47,826 nucleotides of DNA from Rhodospirillaceae bacterium UBA3470. GTDB taxonomy: Bacteria; Pseudomonadota; Alphaproteobacteria; Rhodospirillales; Casp-alpha2. The stretch is from the NCBI GenBank assembly GCA_002378125.1, contig DFRF01000095.1, positions 582 to 48,407 on the forward strand, given 5' to 3'. Every line of letters begins with the position of its first letter. The stretch's first letter is position 1. Positions 24,348-34,194 of the stretch are shown here, one piece after another. Below the pieces are notes generated by a model, which had not been told where the DNA came from, ran no database searches, and saw only the letters and a list, made by a program, of their open reading frames with translations. The position numbers were made by a program, and so were the translations under genes.

Positions 24348-25706
24348 TTACGCAATCATCAAATCGACAAGCGCTGCGACGTCGGGTTCATTTTCCAAGT
24401 TGTCGGTTCTGGTGATTAATGCCTCGGCCTGACTCTCGGCAACGACCGGTCGGGCCGAGGCACAGTTTTGACGAAATTTTGCCAAGTGACTTTCTCGGTC
24501 GAGCGGGTTCTGCGGATTACCAAGAACAAATTCACACATCGCGGATACGCTCGTACCACCCTTCAAATCGATCGACACCGTGACCGGGGTCAGGGCATTG
24601 GGGTCGGGGTTGTTATCGATCCTCATCTCTACCCGTCTCGCTAGGTCATGAATGGTGTCGTTGGCAATATTTTCAGGCCAAAAATGGACCACATCAATCG
24701 TGCCGTGGGTCAGGGTCCGGGCGACCGTATAGGCGGCACACAGCCGGGCATAGTTGGGGGTCATGCGTTGCGACGGCGGACGTCCGACCAACTGGTGGAT
24801 CAGCGGCGGCACATCGCAAACCACCGAAACAACATTTTCCACCTTCAAACCGTGATCACGCATGAGCCTGAGACAGCAATCGACGACACCGTGGGTCGCG
24901 CGGCCGGATGGAAATGGTTTGTGCGCCACCTCAGTGATCTGCCAGTTCTTGCCCAAATTAGTTAGCAGGTCGGCGAAGTCGTAGCCGTCTTCGATCAGAT
25001 TCAGGTATCCGAACTCGCCTTCGATGATTTCGCGGGGACCAGCAATTCCTTCCGCCGCCAGGTCGCAGGCCATCACCGCGTTCCGCGCGGCAAATCCCAT
25101 TTGCACAGCCAATAACGATGACCCTTCGGTATGCGCCTGCATAGTGCCGCCGACCTGACCATAGGCGATGGAACAGGCACGAATCAGCTGGTCTCGGTCG
25201 AAACCACGAATTTTACCGATGCCCATGGTGGCGGCAAAGGTCCCGGCCGTTGCCGGCCGGAAAAACCGCAACCCAGACTTCGCCGCTACACCGAGCACGC
25301 AGGCGATATCCACGCCAAGCGCCACGGCTGCTATCAACGCCCGGCCGCTGACACCGCCATGCCGCTCTGCGACCGCAACGCACCCAGCCAGAACCACCGT
25401 GACGCAATGCACAACGGATGGTTCGTGGACGCAATCAAACTCGGAATTGTGAGTCAGAAACGCATTCAGGAAGGCCACCGATGGCGCCGGCAGGGATTCC
25501 CCAAAAACCCAAACGCGGGCATCCTCGCTGGTTCCCCAGAGAGCGGCTGCCCGGCGCATCTCATCGACCTGGGGCGCAGCGCTACCAACAATGCCAACGC
25601 CCAGGCTGTCCTGAATAAACGTCCGCGTCGCTTCTACGGCGTCCGGTGATAGGCTATCAAAGTCTGACCGAAGGACATGATCAGCAAAAATTTCGATGGC
25701 ATCCAT
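24348..25706 (-). CDS. MmgE/PrpD-family protein (1)
   Basis: The family includes 2-methylcitrate dehydratase, cis-aconitate decarboxylase and many uncharacterised dehydratase/isomerase-like members in catabolic clusters. The 452-aa protein has the helical N-terminal half (FIQDSLGVGIVGSAAP, AFLNAFLTHNSEFDCVHEPSVVH, AVALGVDIACVLG) and the C-terminal segment KPFPSGRATHGVVDCCLRLM typical of the family. It lies between the amidase and the first deacetylase-like gene on the same strand. The substrate is not evident. Confidence 0.85.
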   Translation of the reverse strand: MDAIEIFADHVLRSDFDSLSPDAVEATRTFIQDSLGVGIVGSAAPQVDEMRRAAALWGTSEDARVWVFGESLPAPSVAFLNAFLTHNSEFDCVHEPSVVHCVTVVLAGCVAVAERHGGVSGRALIAAVALGVDIACVLGVAAKSGLRFFRPATAGTFAATMGIGKIRGFDRDQLIRACSIAYGQVGGTMQAHTEGSSLLAVQMGFAARNAVMACDLAAEGIAGPREIIEGEFGYLNLIEDGYDFADLLTNLGKNWQITEVAHKPFPSGRATHGVVDCCLRLMRDHGLKVENVVSVVCDVPPLIHQLVGRPPSQRMTPNYARLCAAYTVARTLTHGTIDVVHFWPENIANDTIHDLARRVEMRIDNNPDPNALTPVTVSIDLKGGTSVSAMCEFVLGNPQNPLDRESHLAKFRQNCASARPVVAESQAEALITRTDNLENEPDVAALVDLMIA

Positions 25707-25784
25707 GGCGCCTTTTTCACTTAATCCTATTAAATTGAACTGCTTTCCCGACTAGCTAACAATGCGTGCGCCGCCAAGGCAACA

Positions 25785-27137
25785 CTAGGTGCGTGAGCCA
25801 GGATCCGGAGGGACAACCCGACCCCATCGGCGCTCTAAGTCTTCGGCGACATTGAGTAGATGGGCTTCCTCATTTGGCGCCGCCATCAGATGGAAGGCGA
25901 CCGGAAGCCCTTCATCAGAGATCCCCGAGGGCAGGGAAATAGCCGGTCCTTCAAAAATGTTGGCGAGGCCAGTGAAAATCGCCTGATTTCTCGGTGCCGA
26001 TTGGGCGCGGGAGAAGGCAAGTTGTGGGGCGGTCGGCGTGGCCAAGAAGTCAACTTCGTCAAACAGGGCCAGTAAGACGGCTTTAGCACGGGCGACTTTT
26101 TCCTGTGCATCGTGAAGACGGTCGGGCCGCATGGTTCGGCCGTAATTTAACATGGCGATCAAGCTCTCTGAATAGGCTTCTGGATGATCCCGCAGGGATT
26201 CCGCCATTGCCTTCGCCCCGTCCGACTCGATCTTTAAAAACGCTGCAACGCGCAACTCATTCAAGTCGAAATCTGGCAAGGAAAGTTCAATTATATCTGC
26301 ACCGGCGCCGCGTGCGTCTTCAATGGCACGGTGGAAGCTGTTAGCAATGATGGGTTCGCTAAGCTGATTGATCTCTTCGGTAAAAACACCGAGCCGCGCG
26401 CCGTCGAGACGCCGGTCTTTTTCAATGGACCAACCGGGCGGCGGCGAACAGACCAGGACATCAAGCAGCAACCGGGCATCTCGAACGCTGCGGCAAAGGG
26501 GTCCGACATGATCAAAGGCGGGGCTAAGGGGGACGATGCCATCCATGCTGATCAACCCGCGGGTCGCCTTCAGACCGACGATACCGCAATAACCGGCGGG
26601 CAGACGCACAGACCCCAAGGTGTCCGTACCGAGCGCCACCCAAGCCAACCCGCCCGCCACGGCGCTGGCTGAGCCGCCACTGGACCCGCCGGGAACGAAG
26701 CCCGGTTTCCACGGATTGTCCGTTGGGCCATTGTGCGGGTTGTCGGTGATGCCACCGATGGCGCATTCATCCATGTTCAGTTTTCCCAGGATGACCGCGC
26801 CCGCCCTTCGAAGCAGGTCAGATACGACAGCGTCGCCGGAAACACTGTGGCTATATTTGGCGCCATTCCGGGTCGCAAACCCTAAAGCATCAATGTTGTC
26901 CTTTAATGCGACGGGAACACCGTCCAATAAGGAGAGCACTGTGCCGCCCTGCCGCCGGCGATCGCTACTCTCTACTGAACGCTGTGCACCTACGACGTCT
27001 AGTTCTACAAAGCAGTTTAATTCCGCCTGCCGGCGCTCGATGTATGCCAGCGTCTGCGCGAGCAAGGTTGACGCGCTGATCTCACCAGCGTCTAGCGCGG
27101 TGGAAATCTCGACAATGTCAGTGTCGGCGTGTTCCAT
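25785..27137 (-). CDS. Amidase-signature (GatA-like) amidohydrolase
   Basis: Amidase-signature enzymes hydrolyse amides using a Ser-cisSer-Lys triad. In this 450-aa protein the triad is visible: K79 in PVALKDNIDA, the cis-Ser in PGGSSGGSASA (about S152/S153), and S176 in TDTLGSVRLPAG. The usual Gly before the nucleophile region is replaced by Leu (DTLGS rather than DTGGS), a minor change. It sits in the minus-strand group with MmgE/PrpD and a PuuE-like hydrolase, fitting breakdown of an amide intermediate. No GatB or GatC gene is nearby, so it is unlikely to be the tRNA amidotransferase subunit. Confidence 0.87.
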   Translation of the reverse strand: MEHADTDIVEISTALDAGEISASTLLAQTLAYIERRQAELNCFVELDVVGAQRSVESSDRRRQGGTVLSLLDGVPVALKDNIDALGFATRNGAKYSHSVSGDAVVSDLLRRAGAVILGKLNMDECAIGGITDNPHNGPTDNPWKPGFVPGGSSGGSASAVAGGLAWVALGTDTLGSVRLPAGYCGIVGLKATRGLISMDGIVPLSPAFDHVGPLCRSVRDARLLLDVLVCSPPPGWSIEKDRRLDGARLGVFTEEINQLSEPIIANSFHRAIEDARGAGADIIELSLPDFDLNELRVAAFLKIESDGAKAMAESLRDHPEAYSESLIAMLNYGRTMRPDRLHDAQEKVARAKAVLLALFDEVDFLATPTAPQLAFSRAQSAPRNQAIFTGLANIFEGPAISLPSGISDEGLPVAFHLMAAPNEEAHLLNVAEDLERRWGRVVPPDPGSRT

Positions 27138-27309
27138 AAGACAACCATATCCGAGTTCGGATCAGCGATAATCCCCAAAAATCACCATACTGATGGCTTT
27201 GGCATTATGGATGATATGCTCCTTGCCCGTCAGTATCTGGTCGCAGAGGCGAAGGCGGCCGGCGTTTCATCTGCCCAGTAATCACAATTTTCTTTATCGC
27301 GTTCATGGA

Positions 27310-28224
27310 CTACCGGCACGGATGCACAGCCGCCCAATGTTCTGCAATATCAAGCCGTCTGCAGATCCAGACGTCATTGAAGCCTTGCACGTAATCCAGA
27401 AAGCGCACCAGTCCAGCGGCGCGAGCCGGGCGACCCATCATTCGAGCGTGCAAGCCGACATTCATCATTTTGGGTGCCGTTTCACCTTCCGTATAGAGAA
27501 GGTCGAACGAATCCTTGAGGTAGGCGTAGAAAACGTCCGCTGACGAAAAATTGCCGCCCGGCTGAAACTTCAAATCGTTGGCATCTAGAGAATAGGGCAC
27601 AATTAGATGTGACTTCCCAGTGACGCTTGTCCAATATGGAAGATCGTCTGCATAGCTGTCGCTGTCATAGAGAAACCCACCGTGTTCAACTAGCAACCGT
27701 CGTGTGTTTGCGCTCGGTGCATAGCGGCAATACCATCCGCGCGGCTGCGTACCCGTCAGACGCTCGATGGTTTCGACGGCGCGGGCGATGTGTTCTCGCT
27801 CTTCATCCTCCTCCAGAAGATAATGCTCGATCCATCGCCAGCCATGCCCACAAATATCGTACCCGGCCGCCGCAATTGCCTCCGCGACCTGCGGATTGCG
27901 TTCCATAGCGAGGGCGCAACCAAAGACCGTGAGCGGCAAATGCCGCTCCCCAAAGATCCTGAACAAACGCCAGATGCCGGCCCGGCTACCATATTCGTAT
28001 AGGCTTTCCATGCCGAGATCGCGCACGCCCGGAGCCATCCGACCACCAGCAACTTCCGCCAACCCAGCCTCAACCCGACCGTCGCCGTCAGGGATAGTGT
28101 TCTCCGAGCCTTCTTCATAATTGACGACAAAATTCACGGCGATCCGAGCATTGTTTGGCCACTGGGGGTGTGGTGGGTTTGGCCCGTATCCAATAAGGTC
28201 GCGGGTGATCTCTGTTTCCATCAT
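27310..28224 (-). CDS. PuuE-like polysaccharide-deacetylase-family hydrolase (2)
   Basis: This is a paralogue of the 23443-24312 gene, 304 aa long, with a longer N-terminus. Shared signatures are NYEEGSENTI, MESLYEYGSRAGIWRL, AAGYDICGHGWRW and NTRRLLVEHGG. YEYGSRAG and GHGWRW are closest in style to PuuE-type allantoinases. It is divergent from hyuB (165-bp gap 28225-28389, with no recognisable operator) and precedes the amidase on its strand after a 172-bp gap. It probably opens a cyclic amide or ureide in the same pathway. Confidence 0.84.
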   Translation of the reverse strand: MMETEITRDLIGYGPNPPHPQWPNNARIAVNFVVNYEEGSENTIPDGDGRVEAGLAEVAGGRMAPGVRDLGMESLYEYGSRAGIWRLFRIFGERHLPLTVFGCALAMERNPQVAEAIAAAGYDICGHGWRWIEHYLLEEDEEREHIARAVETIERLTGTQPRGWYCRYAPSANTRRLLVEHGGFLYDSDSYADDLPYWTSVTGKSHLIVPYSLDANDLKFQPGGNFSSADVFYAYLKDSFDLLYTEGETAPKMMNVGLHARMMGRPARAAGLVRFLDYVQGFNDVWICRRLDIAEHWAAVHPCR

Positions 28225-28389
28225 GGCGATGTTACTCCGGTTCCCCCAGGTTTAATTGTTCGCTGTGGCCTTGTCATTCTTGGAAAGGATATCAAATGAC
28301 GGAGCGACGTTACGAGTCCCTTGACGCTCGCCGCTAGTCGGACATGATCGTTACGGACCGAAGATAACCGAAACCGAGCTAGAGCCTAA

Positions 28390-30120
28390 ATGATCGATCC
28401 CGTAACCCTTGCCGTCATAAATGGCCGTTTGGAGCAAATCGCCGACGAAATGGACGCGACCCTGTTCCGGTCTGCATTCAATCCAATCATTGCCGAGGCC
28501 CACGACGCTTCTCATGGGCTCTACGATGCAGGGACCGGTGCGACCCTAATTCAGGGTAAATCCGGGCTGCCTGTATTTGTCGGCGCCATGTCCTTCGCCG
28601 TCAAACTGGTGATCGACAAGGCTGCGATGGACGGCGATCTGGGACCGGGCGACACCTACATATTCAACGATCCCTATGAGGGTGGCACGCACCTTTCCGA
28701 TTTCAAGTTGGTGCGTCCATTCTATCGAAATGGCGCAATCTTCTGTTTCCTCGCCTCCGTGGGGCATTGGCACGATGTGGGCGGTAATGTGCCAGGCAAC
28801 TACAATCCTGTCGCAACGGAAAGCTTTCAAGAAGGCATGCTGATTCCACCCGTGAAGTTGATCGAAGGAGGCACATTCCGCCAAGATATCGTCGATATCC
28901 TGCAAGCTAACTCGCGCCTGCCCGGCAGTCTCTATGGCGACCTGAACGGGCAGATCAACGCCCTCGACCTGGGTGAGCAGCGCCTTCAGGATTTATTGAA
29001 TGAGTATGGCGATGAACAGGTGAAGGCCGCGTTGACGGAACTTCAGAACCGAGCCGCTCAGCTCATGCGCTCCAATATTTTAGAGTTGCCTGACGGCACT
29101 TTCGTTTGTGACGACTGGCTCGATAACGACGGGATCGTTGATGAACCCCTCAAGATTGCCCTCGATCTGACGATACGAAACGACCGGATGACCTTGGATT
29201 TTTCCCGAACGTCGCTCGCCTGTGCGGGACCTGTAAACATTTCTCGATCGACGGCCGTAGCGTCTATCTACGTAGCGCTAAAGCATGTATTCACGGATGT
29301 CCCTGCCAACGCCGGCGTACTGGAACCCATCGACATTGTGATCCCAAAGAATACGTTGCTGTCGGTCGGCGCGCCAAAGCCGGTCGGGGGGTATACGGAA
29401 ACTATCCTGCGGATCATCGACGTGGTCTTCGGCGCCATCGCCCAGGCCGCGCCAGAGCGCTCTAACGGCTGTGCCTACGGCACCATAAACGCGCTCTCCT
29501 TGGCGGGGCACCGCCGGAACGGTAAACGTTGGGTGATGTTCAGCTTTTTTGGTGGCGGCCATGGCGGCCACCCGGAAGGCGACGGCCTCAACCATGGCAA
29601 TGCGCCCATTTCTACAGCCACGATACCGCCAGCGGAAATCCTTGAAGCGGCTTATCCCATGTTTTTCCGCTCCTGGGCATTACGCGCCGATTCCGGTGGG
29701 CCAGGCCGGCACCGGGGCGGATTGGGCGCACTTTATGAGATCGAGTTACTGGAGGAGGACGCCGATGTTTTCCTTTTTGGCGAACGAGGCCGGTTTGCGC
29801 CGCAAGGTATAGCCGGAGGTAATGCGGGCGCGTTGAACCGTTTCCAGTACGAACAGCCGGATGGTCTGCACGAGCCACCCATGAAATCAAAAATGGTCGG
29901 GATCAAGATCAATCGGGGCCAACATCTTCGCCTGGAGACGCCTGGTGGCGGCGGCTATGGCGCCGCGCGGGAGCGTGATCCGGCCGCCGTCGCCGAAGAC
30001 GTGCGTTTGGGTTACGTCACCACCGGCGCAGCCAAGACGGATTATAGCGTTGTCGTCGACAACGACGGCCAACTCGACACTAAAGCAACGGAAGCCCTGC
30101 GGGTGAGCGGCGGCACATGA
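28390..30120 (+). CDS. hyuB: HyuB-like subunit of hydantoinase/oxoprolinase
   Basis: HyuB pairs with HyuA in ATP-dependent hydrolysis of cyclic amides such as hydantoins and oxoproline (also a scaffold for acetone carboxylases). The 576-aa product has the family segments HDASHGLYDAGTG near the N-terminus, GGTHLSDFKLVRPF, FNDPYEGGTHL, and the C-terminal glycine-rich ETPGGGGYGAA. Its stop and the hyuA start overlap as ATGA. It is the first gene of a five-gene coupled operon. The order B before A is common in this family. Confidence 0.9.
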   Translation: MIDPVTLAVINGRLEQIADEMDATLFRSAFNPIIAEAHDASHGLYDAGTGATLIQGKSGLPVFVGAMSFAVKLVIDKAAMDGDLGPGDTYIFNDPYEGGTHLSDFKLVRPFYRNGAIFCFLASVGHWHDVGGNVPGNYNPVATESFQEGMLIPPVKLIEGGTFRQDIVDILQANSRLPGSLYGDLNGQINALDLGEQRLQDLLNEYGDEQVKAALTELQNRAAQLMRSNILELPDGTFVCDDWLDNDGIVDEPLKIALDLTIRNDRMTLDFSRTSLACAGPVNISRSTAVASIYVALKHVFTDVPANAGVLEPIDIVIPKNTLLSVGAPKPVGGYTETILRIIDVVFGAIAQAAPERSNGCAYGTINALSLAGHRRNGKRWVMFSFFGGGHGGHPEGDGLNHGNAPISTATIPPAEILEAAYPMFFRSWALRADSGGPGRHRGGLGALYEIELLEEDADVFLFGERGRFAPQGIAGGNAGALNRFQYEQPDGLHEPPMKSKMVGIKINRGQHLRLETPGGGGYGAARERDPAAVAEDVRLGYVTTGAAKTDYSVVVDNDGQLDTKATEALRVSGGT

Positions 30121-32180
30121 GCAATCAACCGAGCTATGTCATAGGCGTCGATGTTGGCGGCACCTTCACGGACGTTTTTTTCCTAGACGAAGCCAATGGA
30201 CAATGCAGTGTCGCCAAGGTTCCATCGACGAAATTCGATCAATCCGAAGGTTTCCTAGCCGGCATTCGGAGCGGCGTCACCGACCTGACCAAGGTTGCAA
30301 CCGTGGTCCATGGAACAACCGTCGGCACCAACGCCCTGCTGGAGCGCAAGGGTGCCAAAACGGGTATCATCACGAACTCCGGCTTCCGCGACACGCTAGA
30401 AATGCGTCGCCGTGACCGGCCACGCACCTGGGGGCTTTGGGGGCAGTTTGATCCGGTCGTACCGCGCGACCGGCGCCTTGAGGTGCAGGAACGAACTTTA
30501 GCCGATGGCACGATTCACACGGAGGTAAACATCGATGAAGTTAAGGCACAGTCCCACGTACTCCTAGACATGGGCGCGCAATCTGTTGCCGTAGTGTTTA
30601 TCAACGCCTACGCCAATCCCACCAACGAAATGGCGGCACTGGCCGCAGTTCGTGAGATCTGGCCAAATGACCACGTTGTCGCTTCACACGAGATTTTGCC
30701 GGAGATCCGAGAGTTTGAGCGGACCTCGACAACTACTCTCAACGCCTACTTACAGCCGACTGTTGGCTCCTATCTTCACCGCTTGGACACGGCTTTGCGG
30801 AACGATGGCTTCGGCGGCGAAGTGCTGATCGTGCAGTCAAACGGCGGCGTCATGTCCCTTGAAACGGCTGGCAAGCGACCCATTCGCACAGCCTTATCCG
30901 GCCCCGCAGCCGGCGTCATCGCCAGCACCCACATCGCCAAAAGCGCGGGGTTCCCGAACGTCATCACCTGCGACATGGGCGGAACAAGTTTCGACGTATC
31001 TTTGGTAGCCAGAGGGCAAAGTACGCTGGCGGCGCAGACCGCCGTGGATTTCGGTCTTGTGATCCGCACACCGATGATCGAGATGACCACTATCGGTGCC
31101 GGCGGCGGCTCTATTGCCTGGGTCGACCGTGGCGGTTTATTGCAGATCGGACCGGAATCGGCGGGTTCGGATCCCGGTCCCGTCTGCTATGGCCAAGGCA
31201 ATGACCTGCCGACCGTCACAGACGCCAACTTACTGCTTGGCCGCATCAATGCGGAACGCCCCATCGGCGGCAAGCTCGACCGCCTGGATGTGGAGACGAC
31301 GAAGACCGCCATTGCAAAGCACGTAGGCGAACCACTCGACCTCGATCCTATGGCGGCAGCGGAAGCCATCATCCGGGTCGCCAATTCCCGTATGGCCGGC
31401 GCGATCCGATTGGTCTCTATCGAACGCGGACATAATCCGGGAGATTTCGCCGTCATGCCCTTTGGCGGCGGCGGCGCCCTGCACGCGGGCGCGCTCATCA
31501 AGGACGTTGGACTTAAAAGCGCCCTAGTGCCCCGCTATCCGGGCGTGACCTCGGCCTTGGGGTGCACTATTGCCGATATGCGGCACGATTTTGTGCAGAC
31601 ACTAAACAGCCTTCTTGATGATCTTGACCTCGATCAGCTGACCACCCAGTTCGCCAACTTGGCAGGACAAGGCGACGCCCTTCTTAACGATACCAGCGTG
31701 AGCTTTGTCGATCGGAAAACCTGGTTCGAACTCGACATGTCGTATCTCGGCCAAACGCACACGGTGGATGTGCCGCTCTTCCTCTCAGAAGACTTCAATA
31801 TCAATCGCGATCAGATCAGCGCCGCGTTTGAAGCACGCTATAAGTCGGTATTTGGAAACCCCTTGAGCGGGATCCCTGTGCGCGTCGTCAATCTCCGGGT
31901 CTCGGTGATTGGCGTCCGGCCAAACTTCGACCTCCACCTATTGGCGCCAGATGATGAAGGAACCATCGACGCCGCTGTGCGTGGGACACGGCCCGTCTGG
32001 GTTGATGGCGGCTGGACGGAGGCGACGATCTACGAACGTCTGCACCTGCCCGTCGGGGCGGAGATTAAAGGCCCAGCCGTCCTGGAACAACCGGACACAA
32101 CAATTTTCGTTGAACCCGATCTGGTTGGAAAAGTTGATGAGTTCGGCAATCTAGTGATCAGCCGCAAAGGAGACGATTGA
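30117..32180 (+). CDS. hyuA: HyuA-like ATPase subunit of hydantoinase/oxoprolinase
   Basis: HyuA supplies the ATP-binding actin-like fold for ring opening. The 687-aa protein has the phosphate-1 motif YVIGVDVGGTFTDVFFLD, the VVHGTTVGTNALLERKGA segment and TCDMGGTSFDVSLVARG, the second phosphate region. A single-base overlap (TGATG) links it to the isochorismatase-like gene. The pair with hyuB plus a hydrolase resembles ATP-dependent N-methylhydantoinase systems, but the substrate here is only inferred. Confidence 0.92.
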   Translation: MSNQPSYVIGVDVGGTFTDVFFLDEANGQCSVAKVPSTKFDQSEGFLAGIRSGVTDLTKVATVVHGTTVGTNALLERKGAKTGIITNSGFRDTLEMRRRDRPRTWGLWGQFDPVVPRDRRLEVQERTLADGTIHTEVNIDEVKAQSHVLLDMGAQSVAVVFINAYANPTNEMAALAAVREIWPNDHVVASHEILPEIREFERTSTTTLNAYLQPTVGSYLHRLDTALRNDGFGGEVLIVQSNGGVMSLETAGKRPIRTALSGPAAGVIASTHIAKSAGFPNVITCDMGGTSFDVSLVARGQSTLAAQTAVDFGLVIRTPMIEMTTIGAGGGSIAWVDRGGLLQIGPESAGSDPGPVCYGQGNDLPTVTDANLLLGRINAERPIGGKLDRLDVETTKTAIAKHVGEPLDLDPMAAAEAIIRVANSRMAGAIRLVSIERGHNPGDFAVMPFGGGGALHAGALIKDVGLKSALVPRYPGVTSALGCTIADMRHDFVQTLNSLLDDLDLDQLTTQFANLAGQGDALLNDTSVSFVDRKTWFELDMSYLGQTHTVDVPLFLSEDFNINRDQISAAFEARYKSVFGNPLSGIPVRVVNLRVSVIGVRPNFDLHLLAPDDEGTIDAAVRGTRPVWVDGGWTEATIYERLHLPVGAEIKGPAVLEQPDTTIFVEPDLVGKVDEFGNLVISRKGDD

Positions 32181-32782
32181 TGGCAAGTCCGATCCAGGCG
32201 GCGACAACCGCCCTCGTTATCGTCGATATGCAGAACGATTTTGTGCATCCGAAAGGCGCCTACGGCCGTGCCGGTCTGACCGCCAAAACCATTTTGGCCC
32301 TGCCAGAACGACTTAAACAGATAGCTAACACAGTCCGGGCGGCGGGCGGATGGATCGTATCGACGCATTTCACCTTGGTCCCTGGGAAGTCAGGCGAGCC
32401 CTTCATTTCGGAACACCTCCGTACCCTCCGACCCTTTCTGGGGAAAGGCGATTTCACGCCGGGAAGCTTCGGACACGACCTAATCGACAAATTACAGCCG
32501 GCGGATCTGAAAGTGGAGAAAGTGGCCTTTTCCGCCTTCTACCAAAGTCGCATGGATTGGATGCTGCGGCGGGCGGGAATTGAGACGCTGATTTTTGGTG
32601 GCATCGTCACCAACGGTGGTGTCGCCTCGACGGCACGGGATGCCCATGTACGTGACTATGATGTGGTCATTCTCGAAGACGGTTGCGGAGCTTTCAGTCA
32701 GGAGGCCCACGACGCAACCATTGGGTCATTGGCGACCATCGCGCGCATCGCGTCAACCGACGAAATCATCAAGGAGTTCTGA
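32180..32782 (+). CDS. Isochorismatase-like hydrolase with Gly in place of the catalytic Cys
   Basis: The 200-aa protein has the family fold: ALVIVDMQNDFVHP with the catalytic Asp, KVEKVAFSAFYQS with the Lys, and GGIVTNGGVASTARDAH. In cysteine hydrolases of this family (for example N-carbamoylsarcosine amidohydrolase) the last motif is TNVCVESTARDA. Here the Cys position is Gly, encoded by GGT in the DNA. True isochorismatases also lack this Cys, so an acid-type chemistry, or loss of activity, is possible. The start is the ATG at 32180, overlapping the hyuA stop by one base. Confidence 0.87.
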   Translation: MASPIQAATTALVIVDMQNDFVHPKGAYGRAGLTAKTILALPERLKQIANTVRAAGGWIVSTHFTLVPGKSGEPFISEHLRTLRPFLGKGDFTPGSFGHDLIDKLQPADLKVEKVAFSAFYQSRMDWMLRRAGIETLIFGGIVTNGGVASTARDAHVRDYDVVILEDGCGAFSQEAHDATIGSLATIARIASTDEIIKEF

Positions 32783-32787
32783 GCATT

Positions 32788-34194
32788 ATGCCCATTCTTC
32801 TTGCCACTGAAGCGAACTTCGACGTGGTGGCACCCATCATTATCGTCGGCGCAGGTGCTTGCGGGCTAGTCGCGGCGATGGCGGCAACCGACGGCGGCGG
32901 CGAGGTGGTCGTCCTTGAACGGGATCGCGTACCGCAGGGCTCGACGGCCTTGTCATCGGGATTGATCCCAGCAGCCGGCACCAAAGTCCAAAAAGCGCAA
33001 GGACTCGACGACAGCACGGATCTGATGGCGGCGGATATCATCAACAAAGCACAACATGAAAATGATCAAGCCATAGTCGCCGCCCTTTGCCGCCAGTCCG
33101 CTGTAAGTATCGATTGGCTAAATGACGCCCATGGATTGAACCTAAGCGTCATCGACAGCTTCCTCTATCCTGGCCACAGCGCCTACCGCATGCACGGCAC
33201 GCCATCAAAGACCGGCCAAGAGTTGATCGGCGCCCTGAGCCGCCGCGCCGAAGCGCTTGAGATCCAGGTCATCACGGACGCCCAGGTGACTGATCTTTTC
33301 GCCGACCCCGATGGCACCATCCGGGGCGTCCTTTTCCGGCGACCCGACGACAGTAAGGAAACGTTGGGCTGCCAAGCCATTGTTCTGGCCTGCAACGGCT
33401 ATGGCGGCAACCCCGAGATGGTCGCTGAACTAATCCCAGATATGAAGGATGCGCTCTATTTCGGTCATGCTGGGAACCAGGGCGAAGCGATCGCCTGGGG
33501 CCGGGAATTGGGCGCGGGCATGACAGACCTGGGCGGCTTCCAGGGCCACGGCTCCGTTGCACATCCACACGGCATCCTCGTCTCCTGGGCGCTGATGATG
33601 GAGGGTGGCATCCAGGTCAACAGGGACGGACGTCGGTTTTCCAACGAACATGCCGGTTATTCCGAACAGGCCCGGCGGGTCATCGCGCAGCCGGGCGGTG
33701 TCGTCTGGAACATCTATGACCAACGGCTCCATGACTTCGCCCAGGACTTCGATGATTACCGACAGGCGGAAATGGCCGGCGCTGTTCGACAAGCGGCGAC
33801 GATAGACGAGCTAGCTGAGATCTGCGACCTACCGGCGGACACGTTGGTAGAAAATTTGAGAGATACCGAGGCGCTGAGCGCCGCGGGTGGTCAGGACAAG
33901 TTCGGTCGTACATTTGCTAAAGATCGCTTAACACCTCCCTATTATGCGGTGAAAGTCACCGGCGCATTGTTTCATACCCAGGGCGGCCTGAATGTGGATG
34001 AAAGAGCGCGGGTCTTGAAATCCGATGGCACACCCTTCGCAAACCTGTTCGCCGGCGGCGGCGCGGCGCGCGGCCTCTCTGGCCCATCGGACTGGGGATA
34101 CTTATCAGGCAATGGATTGCTAACAGCCGTCACCTTGGGCCACATCGCCGGCGCGCAAGCTGCACGTTTGATAAAGAATGAGATTTCAGCATGA
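32788..34194 (+). CDS. FAD-dependent fumarate-reductase/ketosteroid-dehydrogenase-like flavoprotein
   Basis: The 468-aa product has an N-terminal FAD motif PIIIVGAGACGLVAAMA and the FAD_binding_2 pattern STALSSGLIPAAGT; the C-terminal GLSGPSDWGYLSGNGLLTAVTLGHIAGAQA closes the FAD site. Family members reduce or form carbon-carbon double bonds next to a carbonyl. The start is the ATG at 32788, 5 bp after the isochorismatase-like stop; a longer reading from 32683 lies inside that gene. It overlaps the next gene by ATGA. Confidence 0.87.
   Translation: MPILLATEANFDVVAPIIIVGAGACGLVAAMAATDGGGEVVVLERDRVPQGSTALSSGLIPAAGTKVQKAQGLDDSTDLMAADIINKAQHENDQAIVAALCRQSAVSIDWLNDAHGLNLSVIDSFLYPGHSAYRMHGTPSKTGQELIGALSRRAEALEIQVITDAQVTDLFADPDGTIRGVLFRRPDDSKETLGCQAIVLACNGYGGNPEMVAELIPDMKDALYFGHAGNQGEAIAWGRELGAGMTDLGGFQGHGSVAHPHGILVSWALMMEGGIQVNRDGRRFSNEHAGYSEQARRVIAQPGGVVWNIYDQRLHDFAQDFDDYRQAEMAGAVRQAATIDELAEICDLPADTLVENLRDTEALSAAGGQDKFGRTFAKDRLTPPYYAVKVTGALFHTQGGLNVDERARVLKSDGTPFANLFAGGGAARGLSGPSDWGYLSGNGLLTAVTLGHIAGAQAARLIKNEISA

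Noticed and set aside
25785..27137. GatA subunit of tRNA amidotransferase
   Set aside because: The triad is shared with GatA, but no gatB/gatC are present and the neighbours are catabolic.
28390..32180. Acetone carboxylase alpha/beta subunits
   Set aside because: HyuA/HyuB homology is shared, but no third small (gamma) subunit gene follows and the isochorismatase-like neighbour points to amide chemistry.
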